Shown one piece after another: positions 48,422-58,164 of a DNA stretch of 64,000 bases (its first letter is position 1; each line of letters begins with the position of its first letter). Position numbers and translations under genes: made by a program. The notes below the pieces were generated by a model, which searched no databases, was not told where the DNA came from, and worked only from the letters and a program-made list of their open reading frames with translations. Where the stretch lies: assembly GCA_007922225.1 (NCBI GenBank), contig ML680053.1, forward strand, positions 7,734,217 to 7,798,216. Direction: 5' to 3'. This DNA is from Emydura subglobosa (lineage: Eukaryota; Chordata; Testudines; Chelidae).

Positions 48422-48982
48422 TGTGACGGGGCACCACTCACCATACTGGCACCTCCTGCTGGCCATTTTAGATTAGCTCCACAGGTCAGTACACACTCTC
48501 CTGATGGTGCCTCGCCCGCTGTCACTTCTGCTCCCAGACCCACATCACCCCAAGAACGGTGTTGTCCTCTTCATGACTCAGGCCTCCAGCCATGTCATGA
48601 TCTGTGCTCTCACCTTCCAGGGGCCAGCGGTGATCTATTCAGTCACTTCCCCAGTGGTGCCAGCACCTTCTTCACCCTTACCTCAGGGCCTCAGCATGCC
48701 AGTCCTAGCAGCCGGCCAGGAGCTGCCTCTCATTCCCCTGTTCCTGCCCAGCACTGCTCTGTCCAGAGTGCTAGCTTCCTTCTACCTGTAAGGCTCCCAA
48801 TCCTCCCTCCTTGAGCTCCAGGGAGTAACTGATCCTGCTCTGCCCTGCAGCTCTTATATGGGCCTACTGGGCTCTCATTGGCTGCTCCTCACAGAATCTC
48901 TCTAATTGTCTGTTCCCTGCACAGCCTCCCTAGGGTTCTATTAACCCCTTATAAGCCAGTGTGGGGCCAATGCCCCATCACA
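48422..48982 (-). mobile_element. Solo LTR, gypsy-like, near-exact TSD
   Basis: The 561-bp element starts tgtgacggggcacc and ends atgccccatcaca, so the termini are inverted (TGTGA(C/T)GGGGC). The flanks agata (48417-48421) and agatg (48983-48987) are a 5-bp duplication with one change. On minus, a CCAAT box (near 48877) precedes a TATA box, cccatataagagc (near 48855). No internal region is present. Confidence 0.85.
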
Positions 48983-49129
48983 AGATGCTTTTGAATATTT
49001 TACCCCAAAACTAACCCAGAACTTAAAAAGTACTAATATACACCCATTACCCAACTGCTTTTAAGAAGGGATTGCTTTTAAAAGAATACTTTATTGTGGT
49101 TCTCCATTGTATTCTGCATTATGTCTTTA
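48983..49129. other. Continuation of host repeat; nothing recognised
   Basis: Sequence after the solo LTR continues the AT-rich host tract of 47690-48421 without a recognisable edge. Confidence 0.35.
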
Positions 49130-49258
49130 TTTAGACTGTAAAAGCATTAGAACATGAGCTGTTTCTTTTCCCTTTTCTTCTAAGTCTAAAAATGTAGCCC
49201 AGTACCTAGCAGCAAGGGCGAAGTTCATCATCAGAACTTAACAATTACATAAATATAA
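49130..49258 (+). repeat. SINE 3' tail fragment
   Basis: The tract with agactgtaaaagcattagaa and tgtagcccagtacctagcag resembles the agactgtaagctc...cagcacctagcac tail in plus sense, old copy. Confidence 0.45.
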
Positions 49259-49269
49259 GCGCTAAACAC

Positions 49270-49640
49270 AACCAGCTGTATTTTTTCATGAAGAAGGTTT
49301 TTTTGCTCTAAAACATGATTTCACAAAAGCTGACATTGTCAACACTGACAGATAAAACAGGTTTTTCCTGTAGAAAATTTCAAACTCAAAACAAAAGTTC
49401 ATTTCATTTCAACCAAAAATGTTTTGCCTCGGTTTTATGAAATCAACCCCCTTCCCCCCCCAATGATGTGACATTTTAAGTTGAAATAGAAGTAAAATTT
49501 CCATTTTATTTCAAAATGTCAATTTGAAACACAAATTTTCAGTTCACTTTGGTTCCAAACTTACAAAGGAAAAAATCGGAAAAAATTTCAATGAAAATAT
49601 TCAAATGCAGATTTCAGTTTTGTGATCCGCGTTAGTGGTA
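49270..49640. repeat. AT-rich fold-back repeat
   Basis: The tract alternates ttttccattttatttcaaaa-like and gaaaatttcaaac-like blocks and has a polyC/A block, as at 37530-38050. No gene is present. Confidence 0.6.
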
Positions 49641-50632
49641 AGTTGTTTAGTAAATATAAGCCATTAATGTCAACCATAGAATTTCAGAATTTAGAATAAA
49701 ATATGATCAAATACTTAAATACACACTGTAAACAGATGGGGCTTCCAACCAAATTCTAACTCAACATACAGGCATTAGGTATAAGCCTAGCATACTTCCT
49801 CCCTGGCAGTTACATTTAATGTTAACTTAGACATCAACAACAAAATATAAATCTCAGCCAAAGCTTTCACTTGTGTTTGGCACTTCATAAGGTTTTCCCC
49901 AGCAGGACCTCTCTGTCCCTGACCCTACTGTCTTCTGCCACAGAAAAGCACAAACCTTTTTGTGCTCCTGAATTGAGATAATGGCACCTGATCTGACATC
50001 AGGGTGAATCAGCAACAACTCTACCTCTCTGAATTAACTTTAAGCTTTTGCTTGATTCCTTCTCATTAAAGTCAATGAGACTGAAGCACATGCTTAGGTG
50101 CTCTGCTGAAACGGTGCCAATATACGTAAGAATACCTCAGTCTGGCTCTGTAACTCTGCAGTTGTATTTTGGGGCATGGCCAGAGATTTTGTGTAATCCA
50201 TTCTATTATAGCACTAAATTTCTCTAGAATAAAAAGAAATATAACATTACCTGACTCCAAAGTATACTCTGAATAATTTATTAAATTTAATCCCATTGAC
50301 ATGTGGAATTTGGGAAACCTCAGATATGTATTATACTGAATGGATTTCCTGTTCTGAAACGCTGCCTACATATAATGTGCCACCACAAGAGTATCCAAAT
50401 GAAAGAATATGAAACACCAAATTACTATTCCTAACAGACAAAACATTAATGTATGATTACACACTGTGGACTAGTTTTAATATACTGAAAGACATTCAAA
50501 TTAAAAACCTTTGGCATATTTTACTAGTGGCTTAGTTTCCTATTTTCTTTCTGTTTCTATTCTCAGACCCAAACAGTTTCTGTTACAGTTGCCTTTTTAA
50601 AAACAATATTTTAGGTGAATTTAATGCTTGGG

Positions 50633-50720
50633 ACTGGATCCTCAGCCAGTGTAAATTGGCCTAGCTCCACTGACTTGATTGGAGCTTCACTGTTATACCA
50701 GGCTGAGGACCTGACCTTCA
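50633..50720. mobile_element. Short palindromic MITE, decayed
   Basis: The ends ggatcctcagccagtgtaaa and ccaggctgaggacctgacc are complementary, with a tccactgac-ttggagc centre. It is in the same loose family as 10380-10492. Confidence 0.6.
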
Positions 50721-51879
50721 GTATATTAAAGGTTCCAATCTACAACACTGAGCCTACAATCAGTCCTGCTAGGAAAGATCCTTGCGGCCCAATGGTTCCA
50801 TACAGGGGCTAGGGTCTGTCAATGGAGATCTGATAGTCAAATGCAGCCCTGAAATCTGAACCTTAACTTTGTTAAATAGAGCTAACATTGTAAATAGCTG
50901 CCTTTTAATTTAAACAATATTAAAAGAAGGTTGTAGTCCTAAAACTCTTCACAAATGTTTGTAAGTTAGGAAATTAGAAAGTTGTCTTAGTGAATGCTCA
51001 AATATCATGGAGATGAACATCAAAGAGATGCCCATAAATAAACACCACTAAGAAAGCCAAATGTTAGCAAGTATATAAATACTCAGTGAACACCTTCATT
51101 TCAGACAAAGGTTTGGATTAAGGGGCTTGGTTCAGGATTGTGTATATACAATGTTAAGACTCCACGTAGCCCCTGATCATCATCCCCCATTGAACCGTTA
51201 ACTATGAGCCACAGACCAGTTGTCTTCTGAAGAAAATTATAACCTGTATATAATTATATCATGTAACATATAATCAGCAAAGTCATTCAGTAATTAGAGG
51301 GTGACCAGACCCTCCTCTACCTCACAGAATGGCCAGAATCCCCAACATCTTATGAATTATCATCATCCATATAGACCCCCCCAAAGGATCTTGCCTCTAG
51401 CCATTATCCCATAATATATTAGGTACCACACACCATTCTTACCTATTCATTCTCCCGGTTGTGGCCCAATACCTCACTTTCCAGATACAAGCCAGAGACC
51501 AACATTTTTTCGCCTTCAGATGGAACTTTTAATGGGTCATAGACAAACGATGCCTTAAACATTGTCACAAGATACCCTGGATTATCTTGTGTTCATTGTA
51601 GACAAGAAGGTCAGAAAAAGTTATTGTACAATCAATGACCATATTATACTAATTTGTATACACATCAGGGAAGCCCCAAGTTTCTCTCACATCACAATGA
51701 GAGGTAAAAGGGGGATTAATGTGGCTTTAGGATCTTATGATCTTACTAAAACTCCCTGCTTTATCTCACAACCCTTGCTGGTTGTTTTCCTGCTACAAGC
51801 TTCCTACCTCATCGTGACCTTTGCTTAGCCCTATTTGCCAACATATATCTTTTCACCACACAGATACATAGGGAGATAT

Positions 51880-52049
51880 CTCCTGGGTGACTGAGTCCAA
51901 GTCCTCTGCTACCATAGGCAGCCACCATATATGTGTGATGAGGTGGACTAGGCCCTCCCTGCTGGAGCCCTCTCGCCCATGCCACACCTCACCCCAGAAA
52001 AGAGCAGTAGACCGGTCCTAGAGCTGTCTAGAGCGGCTGTGTGGGACAC
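51880..52049 (+). repeat. 170-bp direct repeat, copy A
   Basis: Copy A spans 54 bp of unique flank and the first 116 bp of the LTR at 51934. Copy B lies at 52609-52778. I see only two differences: gcccatgcc against gcccatacc, and gagcggctg against gagtggctg. Confidence 0.95.
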
Positions 52050-52807
52050 AGCCAATCAGGAAAGAGGCTGCAGGGAGCAGTCAATCAGGGACCAGCAGGC
52101 TTACATAAAAGGAGCTGCAGGGCCTGAGTGAGTTCAGTCTACTGGCAGGGACAGGGGGAGCAAGAGGTGCTCCTGGCTGGCTGCAGGAGCTGAAAGAGCT
52201 GAAACCAAGATTGACCCAGAGGGAGAGCTGAGGCCAGAGAATTAATGGACAGGAGAGGAGAAGAGTGTCCAGGAAGGAAGCCTGGGAGTGCTGCTCCACC
52301 CTAGAGCAAGAATCTTCACACGTAAGCTGGCCAACTAGGGTACTGATATAGGCCCTGTTGGTCAGACTGAGGATTGAGCCCAGAGACATTGCCAACAGAG
52401 GGGTACCCTGGTGGGCCCAGTGAGACTGTCAAAGGACTGAGCCTGGGGAGGGCTGCTAGAGATTACGGAGGGCATTGATCTAGGCCTTGTTGAATAGTAT
52501 ACTCTGGAAGGGGTTTGTTTGTTTTTCATACAGATAGCGTGCGACTCAGCAGGAAGGCTGAGTCACTGAAGACTCCACCACATACCAGAGAGAAACTGCA
52601 GGCACACACTCCTGGGTGACTGAGTCCAAGTCCTCTGCTACCATAGGCAGCCACCATATATGTGTGATGAGGTGGACTAGGCCCTCCCTGCTGGAGCCCT
52701 CTCGCCCATACCACACCTCACCCCAGAAAAGAGCAGTAGACCGGTCCTAGAGCTGTCTAGAGTGGCTGTGTGGGACACTTGTTAGAGATAGGTGCCACCC
52801 CATTACA
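51934..52807 (+). mobile_element. Solo LTR, gypsy-like, with internal duplication
   Basis: The start tgtgatgaggtgg and end ggtgccaccccattaca are inverted copies. The flanks atatg (51929-51933) and atctg (52808-52812) make a 5-bp duplication with one mismatch. CCAAT-like boxes (agccaatcagg near 52050, cagtcaatcagg near 52080) precede ttacataaaagg at 52101. The 170-bp copy B at 52609-52778 sits in its 3' part. The frames across it are not genes. Confidence 0.8.
52609..52778 (+). repeat. 170-bp direct repeat, copy B
   Basis: Copy B begins ctcctgggtgactgagtcc and ends gtgtgggacac, matching copy A. It includes the 54 bp of flank that lies outside the LTR in copy A, so it cannot be explained as an LTR-internal repeat. 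Short acac microhomologies occur at both edges. Confidence 0.95.
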
Positions 52808-53059
52808 ATCTGTCACCTGCAGATTTGGCCCACAGTGTGAATCGTGAAGAATGAAGTAAAGAAAGGCAAGTAATTTTCCATGTGCATGTCTCTGCAGATT
52901 TTGTTTTTGTAACCAACACTCCACCTTAGCGTATCAAGTGAATTAAATATTATTCATTGGATTGAGTGCATTATATTATACAATACACCCTGAACACCAT
53001 GGCCATGCATTAAGAGGTCTGAGGAACTGGAAGATACAGAGACTATTGACTAAGTGTTG

Positions 53060-53160
53060 ATTCTTGTGGAGCCAGATCTTCAGCTGTTTTATAGTGGCAT
53101 AGTACAGCTGAAGTTAATGGAGCTTCATCTATTTTAAAAAAGCTGAGAATCTGGCCCAAT
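53060..53160. mobile_element. Short palindromic MITE, decayed
   Basis: The ends gagccagatcttcagctg and agctgagaatctggccc are inverted copies, with tacagctgaagttaatgg inside. Same loose family as 10380-10492. Confidence 0.6.
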
Positions 53161-53283
53161 ATTTTTAGCATCAAATACTGACTCGTGTTTTGGGTTATGG
53201 ACCCTTTTCCTAGATGGCAGATGGTGCTTTAAAGTTACTATGCACACACAGAGTGAGAACTGAACTGAACAGCAAAAACATAA

Positions 53284-53405
53284 GGCGAGATTCTGACATC
53301 CTTACTCATATTGAACAGTATCCCACTTCTTCACAAGTCAATGAAGTCAATGGCACTTCTCACAGAGTCAGGTCCTACTCATTGTGAGGATATCAGAATC
53401 TGAAC
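53284..53405. mobile_element. Short palindromic MITE, second type
   Basis: The left end gcgagattctgacatcctta and the right end gaggatatcagaatctgaac pair. The centre contains cacttcttcacaagtcaatg and gaagtcaatggcacttctca in mirrored arrangement. Confidence 0.6.
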
Positions 53406-54304
53406 CTTGGGATTTAAAAAACGAAACAAAACAAAAAACTCAACCCTCTATTTAAGTGGTGTAGGGTTCACAAAAAATCATACGAGAGCAAGAACCAGTA
53501 CTTCCCAGTAGGGATGCAGCAGTCCAAATCAATTTGTACTATTTACAAGAGTTCACCACCTCACAGCACGTAGGAGATTGCATGCTCCTGGTGGATGAAA
53601 AAAGCAGCAATGAGTTTCAGGTAAACTGCTTTGGGTCACATCCTTTAAAATGTCGAGTACCCTCGGTGCTATTTCGTAATGAGTGCATCCTGACTAGAAT
53701 ACACGTGTGGTCGTTTTCATGGGCTCTGTGCATTTTGGAAAACAACAACATGATCCCCGAGCAGATTGGCAGATAAATGGCTCCGCAATGCTCTCTAGGC
53801 AATGCACATCTCTGCTAGGGGCTGAAACTCCTTCAGCTATTTTAGCTGTCAAACTGCAGCAGATGAGCCAAACATTATCCTGCTCAAACCCACAGGCCTG
53901 ATTAGCACCTGGACTGTCACTCTTTTATATCTGTGAGGAAACAACAGACGTGTTCAACATCTGTGCAGGTAAAGGAATGCCCTGTGGTATACTTGCCATC
54001 TCTGCAATCTGTTGGTGCAGACAGCAGTTCTCAAACTAGTGCACTGCAAAGCCTGATAAATGTTTAACACATTTCTTTCTCTGGTGCCTACTTTCTGAGA
54101 TCAACAGACGGGATTATAGAGAGGGAAGGAAACATCATGGTTAAAACTACAATTTGAAAATAAATTTACCCCTTGTTTGAGAGTCTGATCTCAGCAACAC
54201 TGGTGTGATCTGAAGTAACTCCACTGGAGTCATTTAGACTACAAGCTCTTTGAGGAAGGGACAGTGTTGTTTCTGTGTGTTGTTTTAGCAGCACCTCCTT
54301 CAGT

Positions 54305-54630
54305 TGTGAATGTGCAGTGAGGAAGTTTGGTTTTGTGGTTGAGGTAATGAACTGGGATTCAGGGGGTCTGGGATGGGTTTTCCACTCTCCTTCACACTCC
54401 TTCTGTGACCTTGGTTAAGTCATGTCATCTCTCTGAGGCTCAGTTCCCCATCTGAGAAATGGGGATACTACTTCCCTTCTTCCTCATTTTGTCTGTTTTA
54501 GACGGTCAGCTTTTCAGCACAGAGACTGTCTCTTACTATGTGTACATACGATACCTAACACAATGAGGCCTTGATTTCTGTTGAAGTCTTCAGGTGCTCC
54601 TGTAATACCAATAAACAGCAGCCATCTGTG
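54305..54630 (+). repeat. SINE with tRNA-like head, MIR-like core and tail
   Basis: A gttttgtggttgaggtaatg head leads to ctgtgaccttggttaagtca and gaggctcagttccccatctg, the MIR-like core. Then come agagactgtctcttactatg and cacaatgaggccttg, the tail. Order and sense are complete, which makes it the best SINE in the window. A short tail-like block precedes it at 54234-54300. Confidence 0.8.
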
Positions 54631-55139
54631 AATAATTATTAACTGTATAGCAACTTGTCTATATATGAGAACATATCAGATGGAAGAAAATATTTCTTCT
54701 GGAACAGAACACAAAAATATAATATACGGCTCAAATACAATGAGATAAGGAAGCCTATGTAATGAGTTCCAACTCATTCCATTTGTAATGCATTAGAAAG
54801 CTCCTAAGAAATCCACATGACATTTCTTTTCTATAGGAATCTTGTAGGTTTCCTAGTTTCTTTCGTAAGAAGAAAAAATTGAGGAGGAAGTTAAAATAAA
54901 TTTCCTCAAGGAATTGAGAGCCAAAAGCCACCATGTTATTTCTCTGCGTCAGGAAGAGAGAGCTTTGCTGGAACTTATTCTGTGTGTCAGTTCCTAGTCA
55001 CATCAATCTGACTACCTCCCCAGCAAACTCCTCAAGACTGTGCCAGTCTTTAAACTTTGCTACTAATATTCAATGAACTCCAGTTCCAAAGTTCCCCAGA
55101 GACTTTCCTCTGCAGTGTCCAATTCCTTTCACTGGACAC

Positions 55140-55420
55140 TCACAGAAATTAAGTTTGTTTTTTCTAAAGAGACAGTGCACACCCAGTCTATTAGTTTAGC
55201 TGAGGTTCCATAATTCACATTACTATACTGCACGGAGATAGTTTCATAGTAAAAGAAGAAGACGTTTATTAATAAAGAACATAGATTTAAGCGAAACTAA
55301 GCAAGAGTAAAAGAGACAGGTATAGTTACAAACAAAATAAAAATAAAACAAGACTCAATTAGCAAGCTACAATGTTTGCCTAAACAGCTTTCTCACTTAC
55401 CAGCATCTCTAGCCCTTTCC
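55140..55420. repeat. AT-rich retroelement-like repeat
   Basis: The gacgtttattaataaagaac block followed by agatttaagcgaaactaagc parallels blocks at 21369 and 48199. Edges and type are not resolved. Confidence 0.4.
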
Positions 55421-56300
55421 TGGCAATAGGATCCAATGCTCACAGAATCAGTGGGTGTTATCCTCATTGTTCCCTAAATGATGGATCACCAAAATGTTGT
55501 TTTGCTCCTCCTATATTTTCCAACGTCCATTGTCTTTGGTTCAAGAGCCAGGAAGACCTTTGGAGGGTTCAGATTCCAGAGTGCCCCGGTGTGCTCACCA
55601 AGCTGTTTCCCCCACCCCTTGTTAGCTTCATTGCTTAATTTACCTAATATGTAAATGTACTTTCATTGTCCTCTGCCTGTAATCAAGCCAGATAGAAATG
55701 TCAATCTACATTTCCCTGTGTAGGTCAGGCTTTTTATCCACTGCCTCTAAAATATATATTAAGAACATATTTCCATACTAGGCCATAGGCATTTAACGTA
55801 CAGTAGACTTATAGTAAAGTGTCAGATTTAAATCCTAGACTGAACAGGAAATTACTGTGTGGTATCTCTTTTCGTATGCTGAGTTTCTAATGGTGACCAT
55901 CGTGTGATCTCAATGTCATGGTAATTTTAACATTGTTAATGTACTCATTCTTTGAATAAGTTCCTCAGTTAGTTCCCTATGAGTTGTAGAGATTTTTTTT
56001 AATGTTATCATAACTAAATAATGGCAAATGGAAACAATTCAAGAATTTTACAGATTCAATTTGTTGTTATAATTCAATGCATTATAACTCCATATTGGAT
56101 GAACCAGGTTTCGGAAGCAGGCTGTGGAACACACAAATAGCCATTCGGAGAGACTGGTACCTACAAAGTGGGCAAAACAGGATCCAAGGATTATATGGCT
56201 GCCATTTTCTGTAGCACACTTTTAGAAAGATCTGTCCTTCATCAATGAAAATGTTAAGAAAAAGGGATGCATTTTAAACCCCTCTATTCATCGTGCCCAT
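55421..56300. other. No recognised gene; unassigned DNA
   Basis: No repeats or frames that I can assign. Confidence 0.4.
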
Positions 56301-56304
56301 ATTA

Positions 56305-56410
56305 TATGGGCCTGCTTCTGATCTCACTTATACCAGTCTTACACTGATGTAACTCCACTTATTTCAGTGGATTTACTCCTGATTTATCCCAATTTTGGAT
56401 CAACTCAGGC
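56305..56410. mobile_element. Short palindromic MITE
   Basis: It begins tatgggcctgcttctgatct and ends tttggatcaactcaggcct; gatgtaactccact and ggatttactcctgattta form its centre. Same family as 10380-10492. Confidence 0.65.
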
Positions 56411-56414
56411 CTTG

Positions 56415-57479
56415 TATATTTTTTCAGTGCACTGGAAAGTTGTATACAGACATTTGTCATTCTTTAGTAATTCTGACACTGAACCAAATAGTTTTAGAAA
56501 TTATATGTAAGCTGTATGTGGCATTTAAGAAACCCTCTCAAAAGGTCTTTCACATATCCGTAAACTTAAATGGGCAAAGAATACTAATATTTAATCTGTG
56601 CTACAAGAAATGTGCATATAGCAAATAGTATTCCCCCCTCCCCCGATCAATTAGTGAACTGTGCAGCATGTTTTTGAAGCCACCCATAAGCCAAACTCAC
56701 TGCAATTGTCAATTTAAGTGGGATTGCTGTGCTATGGTTTCTGAAGCTCAATATAGACTGTTCTAATGGAATTCAGAACAAGATAGACACATCCTCTTAT
56801 TCAGGATGAAATTGCCTGTAAACTATTCTGTTGCGAACAAAAGGTGTCCATTTCAGCTTCTCTATTATGTGAACAATGGTGGAACAATTTGAAAGTCTAG
56901 CAAACTGAAGTCCTAAAGTACATTATGCTTTCCCACTTTCTAATCCTTGGAGGCCTTACAGGCCTATGTACCACTTCAGTCTATGATTCCATCCTCCCCA
57001 TTACCGCAGGTTGTGTTCAATTCCTCCCTTACCCTTGCCTCTCAGATCCAGGCTCTGGCTAAGTCTTGACACTACTTCTTCCATAATCTGTCAAAAATTC
57101 ACCCTCACTTTTCTGTCCTGTTGCCCACTCTCTAGCCCCATGCCCCTTGTCTTCTGTACTTCCTTCTATCTAAATCATCTTGCTGCTAAATTTGTCCACT
57201 CAAAATGCTGACCCCAAATCATTCATCATCCATGATTTGGGTGTTTTTCTTGAATGCCATACTTCACACAGAGCCAGTCTCTATCTCTAACCTGGTCTTC
57301 TTTTGTGTCCCTCTTTTGCATTCTCCACTTCGCCGATAACACCATACAAAACATCCCTTTTATCTCCTTCCTTCACAGATATCTCTGTGCCTTCTTCAAC
57401 ACTGTCCCAGACACTAGAAACACCTTTGCGAAACCTGTTTATAAGCCTGGCTTGACAAAAGTAATTAGACATGGATGAG
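56415..57479. other. No recognised gene; unassigned DNA
   Basis: The frames at 56395-56628, 57011-57211 and 57254-57478 are C/T-rich or AT-rich chance frames. Confidence 0.4.
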
Positions 57480-57881
57480 GCCTTATTTTTTGGGAGACAA
57501 GATTGGGAGATAAATGGATCAGCAGACTGGAAACAGAATGTCTGTAGTATCTAAAATAAGGGGAACTCCCAGGGAACCATTGACAATGGACAAGATAACA
57601 ATGGATAAGATAAGCCTGGAATTTAAAATGAGGCAAAGAGTAAGTTGTGCGCGGACAGTGAATGGAAAGACCATACTGTACAGGATTGGTTCCTTCAAAG
57701 TGACTAAGCCAATCCTAAAACGTGTGATGTAATGTATAGTAAATGCGGTGTAATGTGTAAATGTCTATAAAGGAACAGGTTTGCTGTGTAACTTCATACG
57801 TGTGGTATGCCCCAAATTCACCCCCTATGCTTAAGCCTGATCAACTGATTGCAACTTTGTTATATGCCAAATAAAGGAACT

Positions 57882-58103
57882 TAGGGTGATCTGATAGCAA
57901 GTGTGAAAAATTGGGACAAGGGGTGGAGGGTAATAGGTTCCTATATTTAGTTGATTTAGTTGGGGTTGGTCCTGCTTTATGCAGAGGGTTGGACTAGATG
58001 ACCTCCTGAGGTCCCTTTCAACCTTAATCTTCTATGATTCTATATAAGAAAAAGCCCAAATATCTGGACTGTTCCTATAAAATCAGGACATCTGGTCACC
58101 GTA
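57882..58103. mobile_element. hAT-like MITE split by CR1 tail
   Basis: The outer ends tagggtgatctgat and atctggtcaccgta are inverted copies. The flanks aaggaact (57874-57881) and aaggaacc (58104-58111) form an 8-bp duplication with one mismatch. A gtgtgaaaaattgggac block on the left and actgttcctataaaatcagg on the right match a MITE known to me from turtles. The centre holds a CR1 tail inserted at a ctatat site. Confidence 0.8.
57947..58043 (+). mobile_element. CR1 LINE 3' tail, nested
   Basis: The tract gggttggactagatgacc then tgaggtccctttcaacc ends in ttctatgattctat, the CR1 3' tail in plus sense. It is a severely 5'-truncated insertion. The ctatat hexamer lies at both borders, though the right copy may derive from the CR1 tail itself. 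Confidence 0.9.
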
Positions 58104-58164
58104 AAGGAACCTGAGTAATGAGACTGGAGTAAAACTGAGTTCTTGGGGGAACCCCAACACTGTT

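Larger units (their letters stand above)
57480..58160 (+). mobile_element. Probable retroviral-type LTR, interrupted
   Basis: A TATA-like tgtctataaaggaac lies near 57761 and a polyadenylation signal, ccaaataaagg, near 57868, the expected spacing for an LTR. The right part after the hAT insert runs to about ggggaaccccaaca (58160), a CA end. The left TG end is not fixed. A hAT MITE is inserted just after the polyadenylation signal. Confidence 0.5.

Noticed and set aside
51298..51420. Second copy of the hAT-like MITE starting agggtgaccaga
   Set aside because: Only the first dozen bases match; no matching right end or target duplication was found.
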